A stretch of 64,000 nucleotides of DNA from Geobacillus vulcani PSS1 (GCF_000733845.1 NZ_JPOI01000001.1:705001-769000); one strand, 5' to 3'; counted from the stretch's first letter, positions 54,295-63,091 are shown. Program-made: numbers and translations. Notes: generated from the letters alone by a model not told the origin.

Positions 54295-54414
54295 AGGGGG
54301 TGTCCCAAAAGGACTGGGACACCCTCTCTCATCGCTATATAAGCACCAGCCGCTTCCCTGCCACACGATATGTTGTGTCTTTCTTGAGGGGAGATCGCCT
54401 GTTGGGTCAGCCCC
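54295..54414 (-). repeat. Dispersed ~118-bp repeat, copy B (hairpin-ended)
   Basis: Minus-strand copy of the element at 13445-13562, sharing GGGGCTG at one end, CACAACATATCGT in the middle and GGTGTCCC...TTTTGGGACACC at the other. It fills the rocA-rocD gap. The end hairpin (54298-54324) is followed by CCCTTTTGC and could terminate rocA transcription or act as an mRNA barrier. Confidence 0.6.
54298..54324 (-). terminator. Hairpin between rocA and rocD
   Basis: GGGTGTCCC/GGGACACCC perfect stem with 9-base loop, then CCTTTTGC on the minus strand. Part of repeat copy B. Confidence 0.65.
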
Positions 54415-54420
54415 TTTGCC

Positions 54421-55968
54421 TTAAAACATTTCCGATACCGTTTTCGCTTGCATATGGAGGATTAAGTAATCCGGACCGCCGGCTTTCGAGTCCGTCCCTG
54501 ACATATTGAAGCCGCCAAACGGTTGATAGCCGACGATCGCACCCGTGCAGCCGCGATTGAAATACAAGTTGCCGACATGGAACTCCTGCCGCGCTTTTTC
54601 GAGATTCGCTCGGTTGCGCGAAATGACAGCGCCTGTCAGGCCGTATTCTGTGTTGTTCGCGATCTCGAGCGCATGGTCAAAGTCGCGCGCTTTGGCGAAC
54701 GCGACGACCGGACCGAAAATTTCTTCCTGCATAATGCGCGCATTCGGATCGACATCGGCAAACACTGTCGGCTGGATGAAGAAGCCTTTTGCATCGTCTC
54801 CTTCTCCGCCAGTCATCAGACGGCCTTCCTGTTTTCCGATTTCGATATATTCCATAATTTTGTTGTACGCGTTTTGGTCGATCACCGGCCCCATAAACGT
54901 CGCTTGCTCCGCCGGGTCGCCGACGTTGAGCTGCTTTGTCAGCTCGACGACGCGGTTCAACACTTGATCATACACATCTTCGACGATGATCGCGCGCGAG
55001 CACGCCGAACATTTTTGCCCCGAAAAGCCAAACGCCGAGGCGACAATCGATTGAGCCGCCAGTTCCAGGTCGGCTTCCTTGTCCACAACGATGGCGTCTT
55101 TGCCGCCCATTTCCGCGATGACACGCTTCAGCCAAATTTGTCCCGGGTGCACTTTCGCTGCCCGCTCGTAAATGCGGATGCCAACATCGCGCGAGCCGGT
55201 GAAGCTGATAAACCGCGTGCGCGGATGGTCGACCAAATAGTCGCCCACTTCGGCTCCGCTGCCCGGGATGTAGTTGAGGACACCAGCCGGCAGTCCCGCT
55301 TCTTCCAACACTTCCACAAATTTATACGCCACCACCGGCGTGGCGCTCGCCGGTTTCAACAGCACCGTATTGCCCGTCACAAGCGAAGCGACCGTTGTCC
55401 CCGCCATAATGGCAAACGGGAAGTTCCACGGTGAAATGACGACGCCGACGCCAAGCGGGATATAGAAAAAGCGGTTCGTTTCCCCCGGACGGCTTTCCAC
55501 CGGAATGCCGTCTTTCAACTTCAACATTTGCCGGCCGTAATATTCCATAAAGTCGATCGCTTCTGCTGTATCGGCATCTGCCTCGCGCCACGGTTTTCCG
55601 GCTTCTTTCACCAACCAGGCGGAAAATTCGTGCTTGCGCCGGCGCACGATCGCCGCCGCCCGGAACAAAATATCGGCCCGCGCTTCCGGACTCGTCCGGC
55701 TCCACGTGCGGAACGCTTCATCGGCGGCTTTCATCGCCCGTTCGGCGAGCTCTTGATTCGCTTTCGCCACCCGGCCGACCACCTCCGCCTTATTGGCCGG
55801 ATTGATCGACGTGATCTTGTCCTCGGTCATGATGCGCTCGCCGCCGATCACGAGCGGATAATCGCGCCCGAGTTCGCCTTCCACTTTCTTGAGCGCTGCC
55901 AAAAACGCGTCCCGGTTCGCTTCCACAGTAAAGTCGGTGAGCGGTTCATGTCTGTATGGCTGCACCAT
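54421..55968 (-). CDS. rocA: 1-pyrroline-5-carboxylate dehydrogenase
   Basis: 515 residues, the standard length of RocA. ALDH motifs: [35 protein letters not shown] [19 protein letters not shown], and [11 protein letters not shown] with catalytic Cys (KCSA). Oxidises P5C/glutamate semialdehyde to glutamate with NAD. Has its own sigma-A-like promoter upstream. Confidence 0.97.
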   Translation of the reverse strand: MVQPYRHEPLTDFTVEANRDAFLAALKKVEGELGRDYPLVIGGERIMTEDKITSINPANKAEVVGRVAKANQELAERAMKAADEAFRTWSRTSPEARADILFRAAAIVRRRKHEFSAWLVKEAGKPWREADADTAEAIDFMEYYGRQMLKLKDGIPVESRPGETNRFFYIPLGVGVVISPWNFPFAIMAGTTVASLVTGNTVLLKPASATPVVAYKFVEVLEEAGLPAGVLNYIPGSGAEVGDYLVDHPRTRFISFTGSRDVGIRIYERAAKVHPGQIWLKRVIAEMGGKDAIVVDKEADLELAAQSIVASAFGFSGQKCSACSRAIIVEDVYDQVLNRVVELTKQLNVGDPAEQATFMGPVIDQNAYNKIMEYIEIGKQEGRLMTGGEGDDAKGFFIQPTVFADVDPNARIMQEEIFGPVVAFAKARDFDHALEIANNTEYGLTGAVISRNRANLEKARQEFHVGNLYFNRGCTGAIVGYQPFGGFNMSGTDSKAGGPDYLILHMQAKTVSEMF

Positions 55969-56029
55969 TTCGTCGTCCTCCTTTTAACAAGCAAAAAATT
56001 TTTTCGTTATAAAACGGTTTCATAGTTAT

Positions 56030-56058
56030 ATTATGCAAATGATTATGGCTTTTTTCAA
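56030..56058 (-). promoter_or_regulatory. Sigma-A-like promoter of rocA
   Basis: Minus strand TTGAAA (56053-56058), 17 bases, CATAAT (56030-56035). The bases TTTGCATAA overlap the -10, as at the rocC promoter, and no GG/GC -24/-12 pair is present. Confidence 0.6.
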
Positions 56059-56064
56059 TGATTT

Positions 56065-57477
56065 TTACTTGGCAACCGTCAGCTCCTCTTTTTCCACGTT
56101 CAGAGGCCGAAGTCGTTTTTTCGCCACCAGATGGTAGTAACCATAACAAGCGAGCAAAAACGGAATCCCGCAGTAAAGCGCGATCCGCTGATCCGGAATG
56201 AATGCCAATCCGATGATCGTCGCCATATTTAACGCAAACGCCGCCAGCGGCACGAATGGATACAGCGGCGTCCGATACTTCAAATCGCGCACATCGCCGC
56301 CCTCACGCAAAAACGCCTTCCGTCCCAAATAGCTCGACAGCGCAATCGACGCCCAGACGGTCACCGCGCCAAACCCGGCGATCGCCGTTAACCAAACATA
56401 CACCGTATCTTCCGCGTAAATGCTGCATAAAAGCGACAAGCATCCGATGGCAATGCTGGCGATCAGCGCGTTAATCGGCACGCCGCGCTTCGACAGTTTG
56501 CTGAAAAACGGCGTCACCATTCCTTGGCGCGACATCGACCAAAGCACGCGCGACGTTGCGTACAATCCTGAATTGGCCACCGACAGCACCGCGGTAATGA
56601 TGACAAAGTTCATGATATCGGCCGCATACGGAATGCCAATGTTGTCAAACACGACCACAAATGGGCTTTCCACCACACCCGCTTTCTCCCACGGAAACAA
56701 ACCGGCCAGCACAAAAATCGCCAGAATGAAGAAGATCAAAATGCGCCATACCGTATTGCGCAACGCCACCGGCACCGTCTTCTCCGGCTCTCGGCTTTCC
56801 CCTGCAGCCACACCGACCAGTTCCGTCCCTTGGAAGGAAAAGTTCACAAGAATCATGGTCGTAAAAATCGCCCAAAACCCATTGGGGAACAAGCCGCCAT
56901 GGTCAGTGAAGTTGGAGAGAAACGGAGCAGGCTGCCCGTTTTTCATCTGGATGACGCCAAACATCGCCGCCAATCCAAGCACAATAAAGGCGATCACCGT
57001 CAGCACTTTCACGCTGGAAAACCAAAACTCGACCTCGGCAAACCCTTTGACAGACAAGGCGTTGATCAAAAACAACAACAAGGCAAAGACCGCACAAAAC
57101 ACCCATGTCGGCACATCAGGAAACCATCGCTTCATCAAAATGCTGACCGTGAGCAGCTCGATGCCAACCGTCACCGACCAATTGAGCCAAGACAGCCAGC
57201 CGATGCAGTAGCCGGCAGCCGGCGAGATGAATTTCGTCGCATACGTCTGATACGACCCGGCATCGGGGATTCTCACGGCCAATTCTCCTAGCGAAAGCAT
57301 CGTCAAATACATGACGAGACCGCCGAATAAGTAAGCGGCCACCGCTCCCCCTGGCCCTGCCTCATGAATCGTATATCCTGATCCTAAAAACAAACCCGTG
57401 CCGATCACCCCGCCGAGGGCAATCATAAACAAGTGCCTGCTTTTTAATTCCCGTTTTAATTCTTGCACTGGTTGCAT
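56065..57477 (-). CDS. rocC: Amino acid permease RocC/RocE (arginine/ornithine)
   Basis: 470 residues, the exact length of B. subtilis RocC, from ATG 57477 (RBS GAGAGGGGAGAG). APC family with 12 helices: ELKSRHLFMIALGGVIGTGLF and SFQGTELVGVAAGESREPEKTVP are hallmarks of the LysP/RocC branch. Imports arginine, ornithine or citrulline. First gene of the roc cluster and divergent from rocR. Confidence 0.92.
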   Translation of the reverse strand: MQPVQELKRELKSRHLFMIALGGVIGTGLFLGSGYTIHEAGPGGAVAAYLFGGLVMYLTMLSLGELAVRIPDAGSYQTYATKFISPAAGYCIGWLSWLNWSVTVGIELLTVSILMKRWFPDVPTWVFCAVFALLLFLINALSVKGFAEVEFWFSSVKVLTVIAFIVLGLAAMFGVIQMKNGQPAPFLSNFTDHGGLFPNGFWAIFTTMILVNFSFQGTELVGVAAGESREPEKTVPVALRNTVWRILIFFILAIFVLAGLFPWEKAGVVESPFVVVFDNIGIPYAADIMNFVIITAVLSVANSGLYATSRVLWSMSRQGMVTPFFSKLSKRGVPINALIASIAIGCLSLLCSIYAEDTVYVWLTAIAGFGAVTVWASIALSSYLGRKAFLREGGDVRDLKYRTPLYPFVPLAAFALNMATIIGLAFIPDQRIALYCGIPFLLACYGYYHLVAKKRLRPLNVEKEELTVAK

Positions 57478-57509
57478 CTGAAAACTCTCCCCTCTCTTAT
57501 GATAGATTC

Positions 57510-57523
57510 CGCAACCGCTTACA
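57510..57523 (-). promoter_or_regulatory. Possible CcpA (cre) site in the rocC leader
   Basis: Minus strand TGTAAGCGGTTGCG matches the cre consensus TGNAANCGNWNNCA except the last base. Roc genes in Bacillus are under carbon catabolite control, and this site is 30 bases downstream of the putative start site. Confidence 0.5.
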
Positions 57524-57552
57524 TTTTTATCAACGAATAGCAACCTCCTTTT

Positions 57553-57588
57553 ATGCAAAATTATTTTTCAATTTCTACTGTATCACAA
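57553..57588 (-). promoter_or_regulatory. Promoter of rocC, sigma-A-like, with possible AhrC box
   Basis: Minus strand TTGTGA (57583-57588), 17 bases, AATAAT (57560-57565). Overlapping it, TTGAAAAATAATTTTGCAT (57553-57571) has a TTGCAT spaced like a sigma-54 -12 but lacks the GG of the -24 element; it also resembles an ARG box (TGAA...TGCA) bound by AhrC/ArgR. Confidence 0.5.
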
Positions 57589-57684
57589 CTTTATTATGAA
57601 TTTATTTTTTTCTATTTTCAATATATTTAGCAAAAAATTTTTTCACATCTTTCTTTTCCTTCCTGTCTCCCGTCCGCCTTATGC

Positions 57685-57690
57685 TATAAT
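57685..57690 (+). promoter_or_regulatory. Extended -10 of rocR
   Basis: TGC-TATAAT at 57682-57690, 23 bases before the GTG start, with no good -35. An extended -10 promoter is likely. Confidence 0.5.
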
Positions 57691-57712
57691 ACAAAAAAGA
57701 GAGGTGCTGATC

Positions 57713-59080
57713 GTGAACCGGGATATGGAAACGCTTTTATCGATGTACGAGCAAATTCTCGAAATGATCGACCTTGGCATCCATGCCGTCGATCAACATG
57801 GAAAAACCGTCATTTACAACCGAAAAATGCGGGAAATTGAGAGCATGGATGTTGAGGACGTGCTCGATAAAAACATTTTAGACGTCTTCCACTTTCATCC
57901 GGAGCAGCCGAGCACCTTGCTTGAAGTGCTGCGCACCGGTGAAAGCATTCTGAACAAGCAGCAAACCTATTTCAATAACAAAGGACAAGCCGTGACAACG
58001 GTCAATCAGACACACCCTTTGCGGAAAGACGGGCGCATCATCGGTGCAGTGGAAATCGCCAAAGATGTCACAAAGTTTCGCAAACTGATTGCCGAGCAGT
58101 ACCAACGCAGCGAACCAGGACGGACGCTGGCTGACATCATCGGCCAAAGCAAGGCGATGCAAACGGCGATCCGCCTAGCCCGCCATGCCGCCCGCTCTGA
58201 AGCGCCTGTGCTGCTCATCGGCGAAAAAGGAACGGGAAAAGATTTGCTCGCCTCTTGCATTCACTATGAAAGCGAGCGGCGCGCCAAACCGTTTTTGGCG
58301 CAAACGTGTTTGTCGCTCCCCGACGACTGGTTGGAAACGATGCTGTTTGGCAGCGAAGCAAACGGCGAGATTCAGCCCGGCTTGTTCGAACAGGCGAACG
58401 GCGGCACCGTCCTGCTTGACGATATTGACTCGTTAAGTCTGCCGCTCCAACAAAAACTCGTCCGTTTCCTGCAAGAAAAACAGTTTGTCCGCGCCCAAGG
58501 CCATGAACCTGTTCGGGCCGATGTCCGCCTCATCACTTCGACAAGCGGCGACCCCATTGACGCCGTGCAAACGGGGGAACTGCTGAAGCCGCTTTACTAC
58601 CAGCTCGCCGTCCACTGCATCGTGTTGCCCCCGCTGCGCGAGAGAAGGGAGGACATTTTGCCTTTGGCGGCTCATTTCATCCGCCAAGGCAACGAACGCT
58701 ATGGGTTGACGGTGGAAGGGCTCGATGAGGATGTGCAAGAGGCGTTTCTCGCTTACCGCTGGCCCGGCAATGTGCGCGAACTAGAGGCCGTCATCTTGGA
58801 AACGATGGAAACGATGGAACAAGACACGGTGATCACGCTCGCCCATCTGCCGGCGTATTTCCGGGCCAAGCTCGCCCCTGACGAGGCCAAGACCGATTTT
58901 CTATTCGATACGGATGATATTTTGCCGCTTGACCGATACATGGAAGAGGTCGAAATTTACTACATCCGCAAGGCGCTGCAGCATCACGGCTTCAACATCA
59001 CCAAAACCGCCAAAGCGCTTGGCCTAAGCCGGCAAAACTTGCAATACCGCATCCGCAAATATCAAATCGACAAAGAATGA
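57713..59080 (+). CDS. rocR: RocR-type regulator lacking the GAFTGA loop
   Basis: 455 residues from GTG 57713 (RBS GAGAGGTG). N-terminal PAS domain (about 1-120), AAA+ domain with Walker A GEKGTGKD (170-177), R-finger region LPPLRERRED and a C-terminal Fis HTH (HGFNITKTAKALGLSRQNLQ). Between ETMLFG and PGLFEQANGG (212-223) only SEANGEIQ is found: the GAFTGA loop that contacts sigma-54 is missing, and Walker B ends DD (VLLDDI) instead of DE. RocR of B. subtilis activates roc genes through sigma-54 with ornithine; this one probably works differently. Confidence 0.92.
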   Translation: MNRDMETLLSMYEQILEMIDLGIHAVDQHGKTVIYNRKMREIESMDVEDVLDKNILDVFHFHPEQPSTLLEVLRTGESILNKQQTYFNNKGQAVTTVNQTHPLRKDGRIIGAVEIAKDVTKFRKLIAEQYQRSEPGRTLADIIGQSKAMQTAIRLARHAARSEAPVLLIGEKGTGKDLLASCIHYESERRAKPFLAQTCLSLPDDWLETMLFGSEANGEIQPGLFEQANGGTVLLDDIDSLSLPLQQKLVRFLQEKQFVRAQGHEPVRADVRLITSTSGDPIDAVQTGELLKPLYYQLAVHCIVLPPLRERREDILPLAAHFIRQGNERYGLTVEGLDEDVQEAFLAYRWPGNVRELEAVILETMETMEQDTVITLAHLPAYFRAKLAPDEAKTDFLFDTDDILPLDRYMEEVEIYYIRKALQHHGFNITKTAKALGLSRQNLQYRIRKYQIDKE

Positions 59081-59126
59081 AGAGGAAGCCGCTAGGACGC
59101 TGCGGCGACAGGGGGAGGTCGCGCCG

Positions 59127-59891
59127 ATGATCGATGCCCATCTTCATCTCGACCAATACGCCCGGGTAGACGAACAAATCAAGCGTTGGCAAGAGGCAGG
59201 CATAACCGGCGTCGTCGCCGTCTCCACCGACTTGAGCTCCAGCTACCGAACGCTGGAGCTCAAGCAACGGTTTCCGTCTTTCGTCTACGCCGCCATCGGC
59301 TTTCATCCGGAACGTCCAATGCCCAGCCCGGCCGATTGGAATGAATGGACGTCACTCATCAAGCAAGCGCGGCCGCAGCTCGCTGCCATTGGCGAAGTCG
59401 GGCTGCCGTACTACTCAGCCGAGGCGTCGGCCCAATTGCCTCGCTATTGCGACTTGTTGGCGCAAATCGCCGCCATCGCCGTCGATGCCTCTTTGCCGCT
59501 CGTGCTTCATGCCGTCCACGACCGAGCCGAAACCGCCTTGGCCATCGTGCAGCAAGCTGGCGTCCGGAACGCCCATTTCCATTGGCTGAAGGCAAGCGCA
59601 AAGACGGTGCAACGCATCGTCCGGTGCGGCTACTACATTTCCGTCACTCCCGAGGTATGCTATCGCGAGCGCGACCAAGCGCTATTGCCCCTCATCCCGC
59701 TCGAGCAGCTGCTTCTCGAAACGGACGGTCCATGGCCATTTGCCGGTCCGTTTCACGGAAAACCGACAACGCCGCTGTTTTTATTTGACTCTGTCCGCGT
59801 CGTGGCAACGCATTACGGCGAAGAGATTGAGCGCGTGAAAACGGTCATCACGGCGAACACAAAACGGCTTTACGGCCCGCTTTCTTTATAG
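59127..59891 (+). CDS. TatD family metal-dependent hydrolase
   Basis: 254 residues from ATG 59127 (RBS GGGGGAGG). Amidohydrolase TIM barrel: HLHLDQ metal motif, AIGFHPE, AIGEVGLPYY, LPLVLHAVHD and ETDGPWPF. TatD proteins are DNases acting on 3' ends; the branch without the ETD-NP-x-x-P motif, as here, is less defined. Close behind rocR, which suggests read-through but not a shared role. Confidence 0.9.
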   Translation: MIDAHLHLDQYARVDEQIKRWQEAGITGVVAVSTDLSSSYRTLELKQRFPSFVYAAIGFHPERPMPSPADWNEWTSLIKQARPQLAAIGEVGLPYYSAEASAQLPRYCDLLAQIAAIAVDASLPLVLHAVHDRAETALAIVQQAGVRNAHFHWLKASAKTVQRIVRCGYYISVTPEVCYRERDQALLPLIPLEQLLLETDGPWPFAGPFHGKPTTPLFLFDSVRVVATHYGEEIERVKTVITANTKRLYGPLSL

Positions 59892-59930
59892 TACGATGAA
59901 GTCAAATCCAGACCGAAGTGAGGGAAAATC

Positions 59931-60416
59931 ATGGATCATCAGGAACAAGTGCGCCGACAGCTGCTTGAAAGCGTGGCCGCTCTGTCGGATGAACAACTCA
60001 ACACCCGGGTGGCTGAAGGGAGTTGGACGATCGCCCAAGTGCTCGAACACTTGCACCTTATCGAAACATCGATCGCCGCCATGATCGCCCAGACATTGAC
60101 GCACGGCGCGAGCCAACCCGTCAGCGAAAAGCCGATCCACCTCACCCTTGACCGTTCCAAAAAAGTGGAGGCGCCCGATTTCGCCCGTCCGAGCGACCGG
60201 CGTTTCACGTGGGGGGAATTGGAGGAAAAATTGCGTCAATCGCGGCAGCGGCTGCGTCAAATCGTCGAGCAAGCCGACCCGGCTGATCTGGAAGCCAAAT
60301 CGTTCCCCCATCCGGTTTTCGGCCCCCTAAGCTTAAAGCAATGGGTGGAATTTGTCAGCTACCATGAACAACGCCACCTTGCCCAAATTGAAGAAATCAA
60401 GGCGCATCTCGGATAA
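59931..60416 (+). CDS. DinB superfamily protein
   Basis: 161 residues (RBS AGTGAGGG). Begins with the DinB-type helix EQVRRQLLESVAALSDEQLN, contains the metal-site His pattern QVLEHLHLIE and the C-terminal SYHEQRHLAQIEE. Belongs to the DinB_2 branch. No activity can be assigned. A hairpin GGCCGCC/GGCGGCC without T-run lies between it and the next, convergent gene. Confidence 0.85.
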   Translation: MDHQEQVRRQLLESVAALSDEQLNTRVAEGSWTIAQVLEHLHLIETSIAAMIAQTLTHGASQPVSEKPIHLTLDRSKKVEAPDFARPSDRRFTWGELEEKLRQSRQRLRQIVEQADPADLEAKSFPHPVFGPLSLKQWVEFVSYHEQRHLAQIEEIKAHLG

Positions 60417-60432
60417 CCAGAGCCGGGCCGCC

Positions 60433-61362
60433 TCAACAGCGGGCGGCCTCTGCTCGGCCCGCCCCGGCTTGGGCTACGTCCGCGGACGTCCCGCCTGTTT
60501 TTTCCTTTCCACCGCCCTTCACTTGCTTTAACGTCGCGACGATGAGAAAACTGACAATGACCAACAACACCCACGAGCTGACTTTCCCGACATGAACGAG
60601 GCTCCACGCCCTCGCTTGATTTGGATATTGCCAAGCCCCGAAAAAGGTGGCGATATTTTCCGCGACCCAAATGAAAAAACCGATCAACAAAAAGGACAGA
60701 ACAAGCGGCATCCGATACCGAATTCCCCCGACCTCATACGCGACCCACGAGCGCCAAAAAACGAGAATCACAAGGCCTGCTAACCACCAGCGAACGTCCA
60801 TCCAATAATGGTGGGTAAAAAAGTTCACGTAAATCGCCCCCGCCAACGGAACGACCAGCCAAAACGGCGGCCAGCGCACGAGCTCCACCTTCAGCCGTCT
60901 CCACGCCTGGCAAAGATAGCTCGCGACGCTCGCGTACATGAAGCCGCTGTACAGCGGCACGCCAAACAGTTTCGTATATCCTTCCTCCGGATACGACCAT
61001 GAACCCATACGCACCTTAAACAGCTCTAATGCAAGCCCAATCAAGTGAAAGACAGTGATGACTTTGAGCTCATCCCGCGTTTCCAGCCTGGAGCGCACCA
61101 TCCACCATTGCATGAGAAGGCAAATGACAAGCAGCCAGTCATACCGCGGCAACAAAGGAAGCGGCGCGAGCTTCGTCAGCGCCAATGAAGCAAAAATAAC
61201 AACCGGAAACACGCAGGACAACGCCTGCGCCCAACCGAAGCGAACAAGCTGCACAAACGCTTTGATGAGCCGCGCTTTTCCAGAACAGAGACACCTCCGA
61301 ACCGCAACCAGCCAGCAAGGCGGGCATTCCCCCGCCGCTGCCGCGTGTTTCTCCCCTTTCAA
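60433..61362 (-). CDS. DUF817 membrane protein (YoaT-like)
   Basis: 309 residues, from a TTG start preceded by GGGGGAGGGGG. Eight or so membrane helices; DUF817 features: ALELFKVRMGSWSYPEEG and GVPLYSGFMYASVASYLCQAWRR. Last gene of a three-gene unit with a small HTH regulator and a DUF2975 protein, the same trio as yoaS-yozG-yoaT in B. subtilis. Function unknown. Confidence 0.9.
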   Translation of the reverse strand: MKGEKHAAAAGECPPCWLVAVRRCLCSGKARLIKAFVQLVRFGWAQALSCVFPVVIFASLALTKLAPLPLLPRYDWLLVICLLMQWWMVRSRLETRDELKVITVFHLIGLALELFKVRMGSWSYPEEGYTKLFGVPLYSGFMYASVASYLCQAWRRLKVELVRWPPFWLVVPLAGAIYVNFFTHHYWMDVRWWLAGLVILVFWRSWVAYEVGGIRYRMPLVLSFLLIGFFIWVAENIATFFGAWQYPNQARAWSLVHVGKVSSWVLLVIVSFLIVATLKQVKGGGKEKTGGTSADVAQAGAGRAEAARC

Positions 61363-61379
61363 GCCGCCCCCTCCCCCGC

Positions 61380-61604
61380 TTACGAATGCGATTCCCCTTC
61401 ATCGCTTCGGTACTCCAAAATGTCCCCGGGCTGGCAGTCGAGCGCCTTGCAAATGGCTTCCAACGTCGAAAAGCGGATCGCCTTCGCCTTTCCGTTTTTC
61501 AAGATCGACAAATTCGCCATCGTAATCCCTACTTTCTCCGACAGCTCCGTGACGCTCATCTTCCGCTTCGCCAACATGACATCAAGATTCACGATGATCG
61601 GCAT
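61380..61604 (-). CDS. XRE-family HTH regulator (YozG-like)
   Basis: 74 residues from ATG 61604 (RBS GAGGTGG); an ATG three codons earlier is less favoured. One Cro/C1 HTH: MSVTELSEKVGITMANLSILKNGKAKAI, then FSTLEAICKALDCQPGDILEY. These small proteins are single-domain regulators usually partnered by DUF2975 membrane proteins. Nine bases separate it from the DUF2975 gene. Confidence 0.93.
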   Translation of the reverse strand: MPIIVNLDVMLAKRKMSVTELSEKVGITMANLSILKNGKAKAIRFSTLEAICKALDCQPGDILEYRSDEGESHS

Positions 61605-61614
61605 GTCATCCACC

Positions 61615-62094
61615 TCAAATCGTCAACTCGTTTTCTTGTTTGATGTCAACGGCTTGTTGCAGCAGCTTTTGCAGCACAGCGGCAAAGACAGCGATCACGA
61701 GCGACGCAAACGGCACCAGCAGCCCGACGAAAATGACCCCCGGAGCGTCGTCCTTTTCGGCAAAAAGATAAAACAGCGGCAAAGCGAGCAGATGCAGCCC
61801 GCAGATGACCACAGCGCAAGATTTGATCTTCTTTAACGCCTCGACCGACCGCTCAGAGAACGCGCTGTTTTGATCAATATACGTCAACAGCCGAAACGCC
61901 TGATAGAGCGCAAAATAAAACGGCAGCGCGGACGCCTCAAACACAAGATAAACGAAATACTTGATCCAAGGGAGCGCCGGCACCAGCTTGACCGCCACCT
62001 TCGCAAGCGCCGGCACCAAAAACAAGCACAACGCCAGAACCGGAAGGCCGATCAACACCAAGGCCACCTTCAAAAAAAGCGTTTCTCGTTTCAC
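61615..62094 (-). CDS. DUF2975 membrane protein (YoaS-like)
   Basis: 159 residues from GTG 62094 (RBS GAGGTG). Four membrane helices in two pairs: VALVLIGLPVLALCLFLVPAL, YFVYLVFEASALPFYFALYQAF, CAVVICGLHLLALPLFYLF and GVIFVGLLVPFASLVIAVFAAVL. FSERSVEALKKIK between the pairs is the DUF2975 hallmark. Role unknown; partner of the HTH protein. Confidence 0.88.
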   Translation of the reverse strand: MKRETLFLKVALVLIGLPVLALCLFLVPALAKVAVKLVPALPWIKYFVYLVFEASALPFYFALYQAFRLLTYIDQNSAFSERSVEALKKIKSCAVVICGLHLLALPLFYLFAEKDDAPGVIFVGLLVPFASLVIAVFAAVLQKLLQQAVDIKQENELTI

Positions 62095-62126
62095 CGCAAG
62101 CACCTCACTGATTCGTTTTTGTTTTT

Positions 62127-62155
62127 ATTGTAATCGTTGGTTTATCGTTTTTCAA
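62127..62155 (-). promoter_or_regulatory. Sigma-A promoter of the yoaS-like operon, with direct repeat
   Basis: TTGAAA (62150-62155), 17 bases, TACAAT (62127-62132) on the minus strand. The spacer contains two copies of AACGAT (AACGATAAACCAACGAT), a possible binding site for the operon's HTH protein. Confidence 0.8.
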
Positions 62156-62200
62156 TAAATAATTATTGAATTTAATTATATTTTTGTTGTTAAACATAAC

Positions 62201-62234
62201 AAAAAAAGAGCGTTCCTCTCGCATAGGAACACTC
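62201..62234 (-). terminator. Terminator after the SDR gene
   Basis: GAGCGTTCCT/AGGAACACTC (62208-62234, one mismatch) followed by seven T on the minus strand. Confidence 0.9.
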
Positions 62235-62304
62235 GTTCACAACCGTTGATGCAACATACCCCTTGATCTTTTGGCAAAGGTATTCACTACACTGTTCTTG
62301 CTGG

Positions 62305-63012
62305 CTACCAATCTATTCGTTTTCCATCTCGGAAAAATCCGCCGTTCGGTCCGTCAGGCCCGATCTCTGCCAACCAAAGGATTGACTGGGCGGCTTGCTT
62401 TGGCGATCGGGGAGCCGATGGCCCGCCCATATCCGTACGGACCCACCCCGGATCGACGGCATTGACCTTGATATCACCGCTCACTTCTGCTGCGATCAGC
62501 TGTGTTAAGCCATTGAGGGCAAGTTTCGATAATTTATAAGCTCCTACTCCCGGATATGACATTTCCCTCATCGCCCCATATTCAGAAGAAATATTAATAA
62601 TCCGTCCATATCCTTTCTTTTCCATAAGAGGGAGAAAGGAGCGAATCACATAGTAGGAGCCAAAGAAATTCGTGGCCATCGTCCGCTCAAGAACGGAAGG
62701 TTCCATATCGACCAGTTTTTGATTTCCATCTAAGTACACACCGGCATTATTGATCAATACGTCTAATGCCCCATACTGCTCATTGACCGTCATCGCAGCC
62801 TGGCGGATGCTTTCTTGGTTCGCCACATCCATTGCCACAAACGAAACATCAAGGTTGAGTTCCCGAAGTTGTTGCGCAGCTTGCCACCCCTTTTCCGGAT
62901 CCCGGCTTGTCAAAATGGCTGTATATCCCCTCCATGCCAGCTGTTTGACGAGCTCATAGCCAATTCCCCGATTCCCGCCGGTGACAAGCGCCACCTTTTT
63001 ATCCGTCACCAT
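62305..63012 (-). CDS. Short-chain dehydrogenase/reductase
   Basis: 235 residues from ATG 63012 (RBS GGAGGGTGG). Classical SDR: TGGNRGIG cofactor loop, NNAGV, catalytic Ser in NISSEYG and YKLSK. A short GxGxxGxx-type and LTSRDPEK region fit NADPH use. Resembles carbonyl reductase-like SDRs; substrate unknown. No close operon partner. Confidence 0.92.
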   Translation of the reverse strand: MVTDKKVALVTGGNRGIGYELVKQLAWRGYTAILTSRDPEKGWQAAQQLRELNLDVSFVAMDVANQESIRQAAMTVNEQYGALDVLINNAGVYLDGNQKLVDMEPSVLERTMATNFFGSYYVIRSFLPLMEKKGYGRIINISSEYGAMREMSYPGVGAYKLSKLALNGLTQLIAAEVSGDIKVNAVDPGWVRTDMGGPSAPRSPKQAAQSILWLAEIGPDGPNGGFFRDGKRIDW

Positions 63013-63091
63013 GCCCACCCTCCATTTCTTGACTGCTTCTTTATTTTGTAACGTTCCTGTCAATGTCCAAATGTACACTCCCGAACATCTC

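Noticed and set aside
54523..55434. 303-codon frame opposite rocA
   Set aside because: Shadow of rocA; no similarity to any known family and no start signal.
57553..57571. Sigma-54 promoter for rocC
   Set aside because: TTGCAT is at the right spacing for a -12 element, but the invariant GG of the -24 is absent (TTGAAAA), and a sigma-A-like pair overlaps it.
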